Shown here: piece by piece, positions 24,454 through 32,846 of the stretch
Layout: each line of letters starts with the position of its first letter
Numbering within the stretch: the first letter of the stretch is position 1
Assembly: GCF_008830225.1 (NCBI RefSeq)
Contig: NZ_WAIE01000001.1
Coordinates: 868,001-932,000, forward strand
Length of the DNA stretch: 64,000 nt
Direction: 5' to 3'
Source of the DNA: Pseudodesulfovibrio senegalensis
GTDB lineage: Bacteria > Desulfobacterota > Desulfovibrionia > Desulfovibrionales > Desulfovibrionaceae
The notes under the pieces: model-generated
Seen by the model: the letters and a program-made list of their open reading frames with translations, nothing else
Database searches by the model: none
Told to the model about the DNA's origin: nothing
Position numbers and translations under genes: made by a program

Positions 24454-25692
24454 ATGAAAAATATTTTGGGGGCCTTTTGTGCCCTGGCCGTGCTGTGCAT
24501 GGTTTCGTTGATGGGGGTTACCAAAGCCGACGCGGCCGGTTTTGGTCTGTATGAATGGAGCAACCGGGCCAACGGTATGGGCGGGGCGTTGATCGCCCTG
24601 GCGGATGAACCTTCCGCCATTGCCTACAACCCTGCGGGCATGACCCAGCTAGAAGGTACGCAGACCCAGGTTGGCATGACGCTGATTGCCCCGTCCGCCA
24701 GTCTTGAAATCGGTGGTGAAACATACGATACCGCGCACAAGGTGTATACACCGCCGCACATGTATTTGACCCACCAGCTCAATGATGATTTTTGGGTCGG
24801 TTTTGGCGCGTATACCCGTTTTGGTGTGGGCACCAATTATGACAACGACTGGGCGGGCCGTTACAATGTCTACAAGGCCAGCCTTGAGTCCTATTCCCTG
24901 AGTCCGGCCGTGGCCTACAAGATCAACGACGATTGGTCCGTTGGGGCTGCTCTGGACTGTATGTATCTTTCCTTTGACCTGCGTCAGTACACCAGTCCTC
25001 TGGCTCCTACCGGTGATTCGGATTTTCATCTGGACAACCATGGGTGGGCTTGGGGTTGGAACGTTTCCACGCGTTATGAAATAACGGACAAGGCGGCTGT
25101 CGGCCTTATGTACCGCGCCCCGCAGCGTCTTGTGGGCAGTGGCGAATCCAAACTTATTGATTCCGGTCTGACCGAAGACCTGACCATGCGCGCCACCTTG
25201 CCCGGTAGCGTAAGCATGGGGTTTGCCTACAAGTTCACGGATACATTTCGCGTGGAAGTGGATGCCATTTATACCAACTGGAGTGACTACAAAAAAATCG
25301 AGTATCGATTTGGGGATGCCACGGCCTTGCAGGCATTTGGTAGCCTGAGCTCGGATATCGATTCCGACAAGTATTGGAATGATGTATGGCGCTATCAGCT
25401 TGGTGCGGAATGGGATGTGGCCGACCACCATACGATTCGTGCCGGTATCGTTCTGGACGAAAGCCCGATCCAGAAAGGCTATGAAGATTACATGCTGCCC
25501 TCCAACGACAGGGTCATGTATTCGGCTGGTTATTCGTATTCCGATTCCGCGTGGTCCGTGGACCTTTCGCTCATGTATCTGGATATGCTCGGAAGGCATA
25601 TCGATGCCAACCTGGCCAAAGGCGTGTATGACACGGAAATAAGCAACAGCCATGCCTGGCTTGGCGGTGTGAGTTTTTCCTACGCATTCTAG
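24454..25692 (+). CDS. FadL-family outer-membrane transport protein
   Basis: 412 residues. Signal peptide 1-27 is followed by Ala-Gly-Phe-Gly-Leu-Tyr-Glu-Trp-Ser, the N-terminal hatch of FadL/TodX barrels, and Asn-Gly-Met-Gly-Gly-Ala, then Ser-Ala-Ile-Ala-Tyr-Asn-Pro-Ala-Gly-Met, the family hallmark. The chain ends in Tyr-Ala-Phe, the aromatic terminus used for barrel assembly. FadL proteins move hydrophobic molecules across the outer membrane; what this one carries is unknown. GGGGGA precedes ATG. Its neighbours are metal-handling genes. Confidence 0.92.
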   Translation: MKNILGAFCALAVLCMVSLMGVTKADAAGFGLYEWSNRANGMGGALIALADEPSAIAYNPAGMTQLEGTQTQVGMTLIAPSASLEIGGETYDTAHKVYTPPHMYLTHQLNDDFWVGFGAYTRFGVGTNYDNDWAGRYNVYKASLESYSLSPAVAYKINDDWSVGAALDCMYLSFDLRQYTSPLAPTGDSDFHLDNHGWAWGWNVSTRYEITDKAAVGLMYRAPQRLVGSGESKLIDSGLTEDLTMRATLPGSVSMGFAYKFTDTFRVEVDAIYTNWSDYKKIEYRFGDATALQAFGSLSSDIDSDKYWNDVWRYQLGAEWDVADHHTIRAGIVLDESPIQKGYEDYMLPSNDRVMYSAGYSYSDSAWSVDLSLMYLDMLGRHIDANLAKGVYDTEISNSHAWLGGVSFSYAF

Positions 25693-25714
25693 GTCAAGTC
25701 GCCATATTCAAAAA

Positions 25715-25755
25715 ACGCAGGGGCTTTCCGGAAAAGGGAAGTCCCTGCGTTTTTG
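25715..25755 (+). terminator. Terminator after the FadL-like gene
   Basis: ACGCAGGG (25715-25722) pairs with CCCTGCGT (25743-25750); the inner bases can extend the stem imperfectly. T follows to 25755. Confidence 0.8.
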
Positions 25756-25806
25756 TTGACACAAGGGCATGCCCACTGGTCAATTGCCGGAACCGCAGGA
25801 GACATG

Positions 25807-26541
25807 ATGATTCATTTGAATGACCTTTCATATGGGTATTCTCGGGGAGTGGACGTACTTTCGGGCATCAGCCTGTCCGTAAAGCCCGGACAGCTGCTGG
25901 GTCTTGTGGGCGCCAACGGAAGCGGAAAATCCACTGTGCTTGCGATCATGGCCGGACTTCTGACCCCTCGGCAGGGCAGCGTGCTCGTGTCCGGGGGGGA
26001 GTTTTTGGAAAACGGAGCCGGCAATGAACAGCGGGTTCGTCTGGTAATGCAGGACGCGGACCTGCAAATTGTTGGCGCAACCGTTGAAGAAGATTTGCTG
26101 CTGGGCAGAGAGGCTGAAGCTGATGCCGGAATCAGGGCACGGGATATTGCCGATCGTTTTGGGCTGGGGGATGTCTGGGCCGCGCCGGTGCATTCGTTAT
26201 CGTGGGGCATGAAGAAAAAACTGTGCCTTGCTGGCGCAGCGCTTGACAGGCCGCGGGTTTTACTGCTGGACGAGCCCTTCAGCGGTTTGGATTATCCTTC
26301 GGTTCGAGAAATGCGCGCATTGATCGATGCCAACAGGCAACAAGGCATTACGCAGGTTCTTGCAGCCCACGATCTCGAGGCGTTTGTGGATATGGCGGAC
26401 AGGCTGGCCGTTTTGGAAAAGGGCACACTGGTGCTGGAAGGCGTGCCCGCTGATGTCTTGGGCCGAGTCGCTTCATTCGGGGTGCGGCCTCCGTGCAGTT
26501 GGGTGCTGAACCGTAGCGTGACCCATGGGGAAGAGTGGTAG
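25807..26541 (+). CDS. cbiO: ECF/cobalt-type ABC transporter ATPase (CbiO-like)
   Basis: 244 residues. Walker A is Gly-Ala-Asn-Gly-Ser-Gly-Lys-Ser-Thr (35-43), Walker B Val-Leu-Leu-Leu-Asp-Glu-Pro (151-157), with a Gln82 loop and Ala-Ala-His-Asp switch. The signature is Leu-Ser-Trp-Gly-Met (131-135) rather than Leu-Ser-Gly-Gly-Gln, an unusual change. Of the two adjacent ATG codons I prefer 25807, which has AGGAG 5 bases upstream. cbiQ follows after 2 bases, so the pair is an energising module for Co, Ni or vitamin uptake. No substrate-binding S component of recognisable type is nearby. Confidence 0.88.
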   Translation: MIHLNDLSYGYSRGVDVLSGISLSVKPGQLLGLVGANGSGKSTVLAIMAGLLTPRQGSVLVSGGEFLENGAGNEQRVRLVMQDADLQIVGATVEEDLLLGREAEADAGIRARDIADRFGLGDVWAAPVHSLSWGMKKKLCLAGAALDRPRVLLLDEPFSGLDYPSVREMRALIDANRQQGITQVLAAHDLEAFVDMADRLAVLEKGTLVLEGVPADVLGRVASFGVRPPCSWVLNRSVTHGEEW

Positions 26542-26543
26542 GC

Positions 26544-27239
26544 ATGGACTGGCTGCGACAGGCTGACCCGCGCGTGAAAATATTCGGGGTGCTCGTCTTC
26601 GGGGTGGGGCTGTGGCACACCGGAGTGTACGGGGTGCTGTTGTGTGCCTGTATCGTGGGGTATTTGGCGGTTTGGATTCTTGGAATCAGCCCGCAGGCCC
26701 GGCGCATGACCCGGGCATTCACAATTTTTGCTGCTTTTTGGTCATTGCTCAAGGCCGCGTTCGGTCTGTGGGACGGTTTGCCGCCAATGGCCGTGTTCGG
26801 CGACGCCGCTTTTTTCGGAATTCGGTTATTGGTTTTGCTGCATCTGGGCCTTGTGCTTTCGGAATCCACTTCTGCCCGTCAGATCGGTCGGGCCTTTTGC
26901 TGGGCGCTCAGGCCTTTGGGCACGCAGCGCAGTTGGCGTTTCGGGTTGTCGTTGGCCCTGATGATTCATTTTATTCCGATGACTATTGAAGTGATGCAAA
27001 AAGCCGGGCAAACCCTGAAGTTGCGCCGCGCCCGTCTGGGGTTTTGGCTCAGGATGCGGGTGTTGCCCGGCATGGTCATGCGCATTATGGCCGGCAAGAC
27101 ATGGGAGAGCGCCCTGGGCGTCAGTGCCCGCGGACTGGGGCGACCCGAGGCCTGGGCGTACCCTCTTTCCTTCCGGGTTCGCGATGTGTTTTTTCTTTTT
27201 GGGATATGTCTAGGCGGATGCTGCCTTTTTCTGCTCTGA
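26544..27239 (+). CDS. cbiQ: ECF transporter transmembrane T component (CbiQ-like)
   Basis: 231 residues with about five membrane segments. The two coupling motifs that touch the ATPase are present in the C-terminal half: Leu-Lys-Leu-Arg-Arg-Ala-Arg-Leu-Gly and Gly-Val-Ser-Ala-Arg-Gly-Leu-Gly-Arg. The N-terminus has Asp-Pro-Arg-Val-Lys, common in T components. ATG 26544 follows cbiO directly; GTG 26535 is possible. Its 3' end overlaps the convergent MauE-like gene by 30 bases. Confidence 0.87.
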   Translation: MDWLRQADPRVKIFGVLVFGVGLWHTGVYGVLLCACIVGYLAVWILGISPQARRMTRAFTIFAAFWSLLKAAFGLWDGLPPMAVFGDAAFFGIRLLVLLHLGLVLSESTSARQIGRAFCWALRPLGTQRSWRFGLSLALMIHFIPMTIEVMQKAGQTLKLRRARLGFWLRMRVLPGMVMRIMAGKTWESALGVSARGLGRPEAWAYPLSFRVRDVFFLFGICLGGCCLFLL

Positions 27240-27641
27240 TACGGCCCGGGTCAGGGCAATTACGCAGAGGGCCAGCAGGCCGAGATCCCGGAGCAGCACC
27301 AGACGCATGTCGGCCACGCTTTCCGGATTCAGCGAAAAACAACCGCAGTTGATGTCCAGCCCACGCAGATAGCTTATTCCCACGGCAGCGGAAAAGACCA
27401 TCATGAGCGTGGCGGCCGTTGTTGCCGCTCCCATGGTGAAGCGTCCCGCAACCAGCAGAATGCCGGTGAGCATTTCAAGCCACGGAAGCCAGAGCGCAAC
27501 CGGACCGACCAATGCTGTGGGCAACAGGTCGTAATTGGCCACGGAAACCGCAAAGGCATCCGGATTCATGAGTTTTTCCGTAGAGGCGTACATGAGTAGC
27601 AGGCCGACGACAATGCGTGGCACCATGTTCAATATTTTCAT
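27210..27641 (-). CDS. MauE/DoxX-like redox-associated membrane protein
   Basis: 143 residues with four hydrophobic segments. The motif Asp-Ile-Asn-Cys-Gly-Cys-Phe near 99-104 is typical of MauE-like proteins, thought to supply or accept thiol electrons. ATG 27641 has GGAGGG 7 bases upstream, which lies within the end of the rhodanese gene. Its ATG overlaps the rhodanese stop (ATGA), so the two are coupled. A plausible unit passes sulfur or electrons across the membrane. Confidence 0.85.
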   Translation of the reverse strand: MKILNMVPRIVVGLLLMYASTEKLMNPDAFAVSVANYDLLPTALVGPVALWLPWLEMLTGILLVAGRFTMGAATTAATLMMVFSAAVGISYLRGLDINCGCFSLNPESVADMRLVLLRDLGLLALCVIALTRAVSEQKKAASA

Positions 27642-28099
27642 TGCGCGCCCTCCGTTGCCCATCCCTGTTTCGTCCATTCCTTGTATCCGCCGGGGAAGAC
27701 GTATGTGGTATAGCCTTTTTTATCCAACAGGGATGCCAGTTTTTCGGCCCATTGGCATTTGATGTTGCTGCAATAAACCACAAGCCTTTTCTGCTTTGGC
27801 AGGGTGTCTAGCACGGAGTCGTCCGTGATTGCTTCGTCCAACGGAATGTTGATTGCGCCCGGAATGTGCCCCAGGTCGAAATCGAACGAATTCCGACTGT
27901 CCACGAACAGGTTGTGTTCGCACTCATGGGCGGCCTTGGCCTGTTTCGCATCCAGCGTGGTGACGCTTTCGGGCAGTTTTATTGCCGTGGGGCGGTTCAC
28001 CTGCGGAAAACCGTGCGGACGCACAGCGTATGAACCTGCTGCAAAAACGAGCGACAGGCCCATTACGAGAATGGTTTCCTTGAGTAGTGTTTTGATCAT
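27638..28099 (-). CDS. Membrane-anchored or exported rhodanese-domain protein
   Basis: 153 residues. A hydrophobic N-terminal segment (~8-25) is followed by a single rhodanese domain: Phe-Val-Asp-Ser-Arg-Asn-x2-Asp-Phe, Gly-His-Ile-Pro-Gly-Ala-Ile-Asn-Ile-Pro, and an active loop Val-Tyr-Cys-Ser-Asn-Ile-Lys-Cys. The loop holds a second Cys, which could allow disulfide or persulfide chemistry. It is probably periplasmic. It is transcribed ahead of the MauE-like gene with a 4-base overlap. Confidence 0.9.
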   Translation of the reverse strand: MIKTLLKETILVMGLSLVFAAGSYAVRPHGFPQVNRPTAIKLPESVTTLDAKQAKAAHECEHNLFVDSRNSFDFDLGHIPGAINIPLDEAITDDSVLDTLPKQKRLVVYCSNIKCQWAEKLASLLDKKGYTTYVFPGGYKEWTKQGWATEGAQ

Positions 28100-28198
28100 A
28101 ATTGTGTGTTGTACAGCATTTGCTTGGTATAACCGGTCGGAATACGTTACAACTACTGGACCGCAATCTGATTGGCAACTTCATTTTTTGGAGGCCTG

Positions 28199-29011
28199 AT
28201 GGACCACGGGATCGAGAATCTGACTGTTGATGGCGTGAGGAAGTTTTTTTCCGCCCGTACAACAGGACGCTACACATTGCTGGATGTTCGGCAGCCCTGG
28301 GAATATGAGGATGCCCACCTTCCCGGTGCGCGTCTGCTTCCTTTGCCCGTATTGGCGGAGCATCTGGAAAATGAAACGATGGTCGAGCCTGTGGTGGTCT
28401 ATTGCCGTACCGGGGCACGGAGCATGGCCGCGGCTAAATTGCTTGCGGGTGTGGGATATTCGCGGATCGTGAATATGCTCGGAGGCATGTCGGCCTGGGA
28501 GGGGCATGTCGCGTTCGGCCCCATGGATTTGGGGCTGGGCGTTTTCAGTGGACAGGAGGCCCCTGTTGCAATCGTTGTGAAAGCCCATGCCATGGAAAAG
28601 GTTTTACAGGATTTTTACATACTGCAAGCCGCGCAAGCAAAAGATGCCGGAGAAAAAGCGGCGTATGAAGAATTGGCTGGTTTTGAGGAAAAACACATGT
28701 CGGTTCTGGAGACGCTTCATTCCCGTTTCGGAGGAGCGCAGGCGGAATTGATTGCCTCGGACGAAAAAGGTCTGGGCGAAGGCGGGGTGGTCATCGAAGA
28801 CTTTCTCAACGAGCACGCTGGTGCGTTTGAGGGGCCTCAGGGCGTCCTGCAACTGGCCATGATGATGGAGGCGCAAGCCTGTGATTACTACCAGCGGTGT
28901 ATGCGTCAGATGACACGGGAGGATGCTCGGGATCTGTTTGGCGTTTTGGCGCGCGAGGAACTGGCTCACCTCAAGCTCTTGGGCCGCCGCATGGATGTTT
29001 TGGGAGAATGA
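28199..29011 (+). CDS. Rhodanese fused to a ferritin-like diiron domain
   Basis: 270 residues. Residues 1-105 are a rhodanese domain with Cys69 in Tyr-Cys-Arg-Thr-Gly-Ala-Arg-Ser. Residues ~122-268 are a rubrerythrin-like four-helix domain with candidate iron ligands Glu133, Glu163, His166, Glu224, Glu254 and His257 (two Glu-x-x-His pairs). No rubredoxin domain is present. A sulfur transferase joined to a diiron oxidase/peroxidase suggests peroxide or sulfane-sulfur handling under anaerobiosis (inference). TTGGAGG lies 4 bases before ATG 28199. The PilZ gene follows by 1 base. Confidence 0.9.
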   Translation: MDHGIENLTVDGVRKFFSARTTGRYTLLDVRQPWEYEDAHLPGARLLPLPVLAEHLENETMVEPVVVYCRTGARSMAAAKLLAGVGYSRIVNMLGGMSAWEGHVAFGPMDLGLGVFSGQEAPVAIVVKAHAMEKVLQDFYILQAAQAKDAGEKAAYEELAGFEEKHMSVLETLHSRFGGAQAELIASDEKGLGEGGVVIEDFLNEHAGAFEGPQGVLQLAMMMEAQACDYYQRCMRQMTREDARDLFGVLAREELAHLKLLGRRMDVLGE

Positions 29012-29012
29012 C

Positions 29013-29639
29013 GTGAAGTCTTCGTTTGATATTGAATTGTATTCCAAGATGATTCTTGAATTTCCCGAGGACAGGGAACGCATGAATTGCCGGTTCATCG
29101 GGTTGATGCCGGATGAATACGTAGTGGTCCGGGTGCCGCTGGTTCCGGGGATCAGAAATCGTCTGGAGCCGGATAGTCCCGTTGAGTTGCGTTTTTTGGA
29201 ACAGGGCAGTCTCGTGGGTTTCAGGACCGAAGTGATCGCCTACCAAGCCACACCGTTTTCCCTCATGTTCGTCCGCTATCCTCAGCGGCTTGATCGTCAT
29301 GAGTTGCGGAAAGAAAAACGTATGGAGTGCCGTTTGGCGACGTTGATCAGCAAAGGGGATTCCCAGTGGAAAGGCGTGACCGTGGATATCAGCAAGGGCG
29401 GGTGTCATTGCAGACTTGATGCCGGAACTATGGAAAAACCGGATTTAAAAAAAGGTGATCACGTAAAGGGTGCTTTTCAGTTCATCGATGGAGAGAGTCA
29501 GCCTTTTCGTGCCACAATCGCCAGCATTGGCAAAAGGGACGGCCTTTTGACATTGGGCCTGTCGTTTCCCGACGACAAGAGTGCCCCGCCCGAAAAGCTG
29601 TATGCGTATCTTCAGGGAATGGCGGCGATGCTGGGTTAA
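29013..29639 (+). CDS. PilZ-domain protein (YcgR-like)
   Basis: 208 residues. The N-terminal ~95 residues resemble the YcgR-N module. The C-terminal PilZ domain has both c-di-GMP motifs: Arg-Lys-Glu-Lys-Arg (Arg-x3-Arg) and Asp-Ile-Ser-Lys-Gly-Gly (Asp-x-Ser-x2-Gly). It probably tunes motility or surface behaviour. Start GTG 29013 has GGGAG 6 bases upstream and follows the rhodanese-ferritin stop by one base. Its stop overlaps the convergent transporter gene by 4 bases. Confidence 0.88.
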   Translation: MKSSFDIELYSKMILEFPEDRERMNCRFIGLMPDEYVVVRVPLVPGIRNRLEPDSPVELRFLEQGSLVGFRTEVIAYQATPFSLMFVRYPQRLDRHELRKEKRMECRLATLISKGDSQWKGVTVDISKGGCHCRLDAGTMEKPDLKKGDHVKGAFQFIDGESQPFRATIASIGKRDGLLTLGLSFPDDKSAPPEKLYAYLQGMAAMLG

Positions 29640-30517
29640 TGGCCCAGGGCTTTTCCGGCGCGCAGCAGCTGCAGATTGGGGAGTACAATTCCGGCAACGA
29701 TCAGTGCCGCCCCGCCCACTTGCAGCAATACCACGTTTTCTTCCAGCAGCAGTGCCGCAGCCGCAAGGGTTGCAACCGGTTCGATGCTTGAAAAAATGGA
29801 AGCATAGGCACTGCCGACCTTTTCGATGGCAAGGTACAGGAACGTTACTGCAAACACACAGGCGATCAGTCCGAGTCCAAAAGCTATGGGCATGGTTTGC
29901 AGGGTGAGTTGCGAGTACGCTTGCGGCCCGCCTGCGACGTTGTAGGTGATGCAAGCGAAGAGCAGCACGTACAGTGTGGCGCGCAGGGGCTGTTCGTCCC
30001 TGAGCAGTGCCTGAACCACGATGAGATAGACGGAAAAGGTGGCCATGGCTCCGAATGCGAGGGCTATGCCCGTGGGATTCATCTGTTGCAGGAAGGCATC
30101 GTAAAAGACCAGCGTGCATCCTCCCAACACCAGCATGAGCGACACCACAACCGTGCGGTCAATGCGCATGCCGAAAAAAAGAGCTGAGAGCAGTGTCACG
30201 GCTACCGGATAGAAATAGAGAATGAGGGCCGTGGTCGAGGCCGGAATGTATTTGGCCGCAGAAGCGAAGCATATGGATTGCAGCGGATAGATGAATATTC
30301 CGATGAGTCCGCAGCGAAAAACAGTCTTGCGTTTGGCCCGGAGCTGGTCGGGAGCCCTGAACAGTAGCCACAGGAACAGGATGGTCACGCCGAAGGTGAA
30401 GCGATACTGGAGCATGGTGACCGCATCCAGCCCAAGCCGGTAGCCGAGCTTGACGAATATGACCAGCATGCCGAAGGAAATGGCCGAAATGACCGAGTAC
30501 GCAAGTCCCTGGATCAT
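29636..30517 (-). CDS. EamA/DMT-superfamily transporter
   Basis: 293 residues with ten hydrophobic segments in two repeated EamA halves. The second half carries the usual Tyr-Leu-Ala-Ile-Glu-Lys-Val-Gly-Ser-Ala, then Glu-Pro-Val-Ala-Thr-Leu. It is an inner-membrane metabolite exporter of unassigned substrate. It is the last gene of the reverse-strand run that includes tlyA and thrC; the gap to tlyA is 38 bases. Confidence 0.88.
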   Translation of the reverse strand: MIQGLAYSVISAISFGMLVIFVKLGYRLGLDAVTMLQYRFTFGVTILFLWLLFRAPDQLRAKRKTVFRCGLIGIFIYPLQSICFASAAKYIPASTTALILYFYPVAVTLLSALFFGMRIDRTVVVSLMLVLGGCTLVFYDAFLQQMNPTGIALAFGAMATFSVYLIVVQALLRDEQPLRATLYVLLFACITYNVAGGPQAYSQLTLQTMPIAFGLGLIACVFAVTFLYLAIEKVGSAYASIFSSIEPVATLAAAALLLEENVVLLQVGGAALIVAGIVLPNLQLLRAGKALGH

Positions 30518-30555
30518 TTGCGAGCCTTTGTTCCTTTTGTTTGTCCGGGCATTGT

Positions 30556-31296
30556 TCAGCGCCGGAAATAGGCGAGATATTCCTGATTGCCTTTGGGGCC
30601 CTTGATGCGCGACGGCTCAACGTCCACAGTGAACAATCCCAATTCTTGCTCGCAGAAATTCGTTATGATCTGCACGGCCTGCTGCCGCAGAGATTCGTCT
30701 CGCACCACGCCTTTGTCCGTTTGGCCGGGGCCGAGCTCGAATTGCGGTTTTATCAGGCAGACCACATGTCCGTCCGCAGCAAGGAACTGCATGCACGCAG
30801 GCAGTATCTTGGTCAGGGAGATGAAGGAGACGTCGGCCACGACCATGTTCACGGTTTCGGGAATCAGGTCCGGCTCTGCGTGGCGGATATTGGTACGTTC
30901 AAGGTTGATGACCCGTTCGTCCGTGCGCAGCTTTTCGTGGAGCTGGCCGTAACCCACATCGGCGGCATAGACCCGCACGGCGCCGTGCTGCAGCAGGCAG
31001 TCAGTGAACCCGCCCGTGGATGCCCCCGCATCCAGACAAACCATGCCCGAGCAATCGATGTTGAAATGTTCCAGCGCCGTGAGCAGCTTGAACGCGCCGC
31101 GGCTCACAAACCGGTTATCCTGTGCGGCCACGAATTCCGTGTCTTCGGGAAATTGTTGTCCCGGTTTAGCCACGGGAATCTTTTGGCCCTTGTGCATGTA
31201 GTGGGCCTTGCCCGCCATGATCAGGCGTTTGGCCTTTTCCCGGCTTTCGGCAAGGCCCTGCTCGGCCATGAGTTGGTCAGCCCGTTTTTTCGGCAC
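30556..31296 (-). CDS. tlyA: TlyA-family rRNA (cytidine-2'-O)-methyltransferase
   Basis: 246 residues. An N-terminal S4 RNA-binding domain (1-60) is followed by an FtsJ-like methyltransferase with the SAM loop Leu-Asp-Ala-Gly-Ala-Ser-Thr-Gly-Gly-Phe-Thr-Asp. The family methylates 16S and/or 23S rRNA; the old label haemolysin is misleading. It starts 6 bases after the thrC stop. Confidence 0.92.
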   Translation of the reverse strand: MPKKRADQLMAEQGLAESREKAKRLIMAGKAHYMHKGQKIPVAKPGQQFPEDTEFVAAQDNRFVSRGAFKLLTALEHFNIDCSGMVCLDAGASTGGFTDCLLQHGAVRVYAADVGYGQLHEKLRTDERVINLERTNIRHAEPDLIPETVNMVVADVSFISLTKILPACMQFLAADGHVVCLIKPQFELGPGQTDKGVVRDESLRQQAVQIITNFCEQELGLFTVDVEPSRIKGPKGNQEYLAYFRR

Positions 31297-31302
31297 GTGG
31301 CT

Positions 31303-32745
31303 TTACCTCGAGCGTGTTTGCAGCCCGAGTTTGGCAACGACCCGTTCGGCCGTGGCCGTCGTGTATTCTGCAGCCGAAAGGCGTTCCTTTTCTTCGGGAT
31401 CGATGACCAGTTCCGGGGCGTTGGCCAGTGAACGGTCGGGCGAAACCTCAAATTCGGCGGGGAAGCTGTCTTCAAAATACATGGTCTGGAAGTCCACGAA
31501 TTTCAGATGGTGGGCGGTGGAGTCGAGGATGCACAGCTCGTTTTCGTCCACAAGGCCCAGTTCCTTGGCGCGCTTGGCCCCGGCAAGGGATTCGCCACCC
31601 TGCGTGCAGGCAATGTGTCCATTGCGGTTTGCCTGAATCATGGCGTCCATGATCATCTGTTCCGTGACCTGGATGACCTGGAAGGAATGTTTTCCGCCCA
31701 CGGCCTCGAAGCGTTCCGCAAAATGGCGTACGCGAGGGAAGGAGACCGGGTTGCCGATCATGGCGGCCTGGGCAACGCTCGGCGTCACGGCCACAGGCTC
31801 GAATTTTCGCTGTCCGCTGTCCGCCGCATAGTAGCGGTACACTGGGTCTGCGTGGTGGGACTGCACTCCGAAGATGCGCGGCACGGTGTCGATGATGCCC
31901 AGATCGTGCAGCTTCAGAAAACCGGCCATGATGGCGGTGATGTTTCCGGCGTTGCCGATGGGCACGAAAATGCATTTTCCGGCCATGTCCCAATCGAACC
32001 ACTGCGCCACTTCATAGGCATAGGATTCCTGCCCGAGGATGCGCCATGCGTTTTTGGAGTTGAGCAGAGCCACGCGGTAGTTATCCGCAAGGTGTTCCAC
32101 GACCTTCATGCAGTCGTCGAAAACGCCGGGGACTTCCAGCACGGTTGCGCCGGAGCCCAGCGGCTGGGACAGTTGGGCGGCGGTGACCTTGCCTTGCGGC
32201 AGGATGACCACGGATTTGATGGCGTCGCCCGCATAGGATGCATACAGGGCTGCCGCGGCGGACGTGTCGCCCGTGGACGCGCAGACCGTGAGGATCTGAT
32301 CCCAGTCGTTGGCACGAATCAGGGAGCGCAGGTAGCTGAAGGCGCAGGCCATGCCGCGGTCCTTAAACGATGCGCTCGGGTTCTGGCCGTCGTTCTTGTA
32401 TGCGGTGTGCAATCCGGTTTCCGCGCGCAGGGCAGGGCTGGACTCGATGGTCGGGGTGTTGCCTTCGCCAAGGTAGACGATATCTTCCTGCTCCAGCACC
32501 GGGGCCATGAGTTCGTAAAAACGGAAAATGCCTCGCAGGGCCGTGTTTTTCGTGGCTGCACGCTGGTCGAATATGGCGCGCCATTCGTGGCCCGGAGTCT
32601 GCTTGAGCGTATCGAAATCAAGGTTGTCCAGCAGGAAAACGCCGCCGCATTCCGGGCAGGTGTAATACAATTCGTTGGCGGGATAGCGCTTGCCACAGCC
32701 GAGGCAGAAATATTCCATTGTTCCGCGATAGGAAGGGAAAGTCAT
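31303..32745 (-). CDS. thrC: Threonine synthase with N-terminal zinc ribbon
   Basis: 480 residues. Residues ~12-35 hold Cys-x2-Cys ... Cys-x2-Cys (zinc ribbon). Lysine in Ser-Ala-Ser-Phe-Lys-Asp-Arg-Gly binds PLP. It converts O-phosphohomoserine to threonine. Ser-Thr-Gly-Asp-Thr-Ser and Pro-Ile-Gly-Asn-Ala-Gly-Asn are active-site loops. Two starts are possible: ATG 32745 and ATG 32718 (471 residues); neither has a strong ribosome site. The gap to the upstream DUF456 gene is 101 bases. The frame extends far upstream without a plausible start and is not coding there. Confidence 0.92.
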   Translation of the reverse strand: MTFPSYRGTMEYFCLGCGKRYPANELYYTCPECGGVFLLDNLDFDTLKQTPGHEWRAIFDQRAATKNTALRGIFRFYELMAPVLEQEDIVYLGEGNTPTIESSPALRAETGLHTAYKNDGQNPSASFKDRGMACAFSYLRSLIRANDWDQILTVCASTGDTSAAAALYASYAGDAIKSVVILPQGKVTAAQLSQPLGSGATVLEVPGVFDDCMKVVEHLADNYRVALLNSKNAWRILGQESYAYEVAQWFDWDMAGKCIFVPIGNAGNITAIMAGFLKLHDLGIIDTVPRIFGVQSHHADPVYRYYAADSGQRKFEPVAVTPSVAQAAMIGNPVSFPRVRHFAERFEAVGGKHSFQVIQVTEQMIMDAMIQANRNGHIACTQGGESLAGAKRAKELGLVDENELCILDSTAHHLKFVDFQTMYFEDSFPAEFEVSPDRSLANAPELVIDPEEKERLSAAEYTTATAERVVAKLGLQTRSR

Positions 32746-32846
32746 AGATTGCACCGTTTTTTTTGCTGAAGTTATGTCAATCCGGGCTGGTGTGCCTTTT
32801 TCGGGGTATCGTGAAGCAGGGGGCCTGTGCAAGTCCCAAGTCGTTC

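Noticed and set aside
30556-31296. Haemolysin label for the TlyA gene
   Set aside because: The S4 plus FtsJ layout marks an rRNA 2'-O-methyltransferase; haemolysis is an old misassignment for the family.
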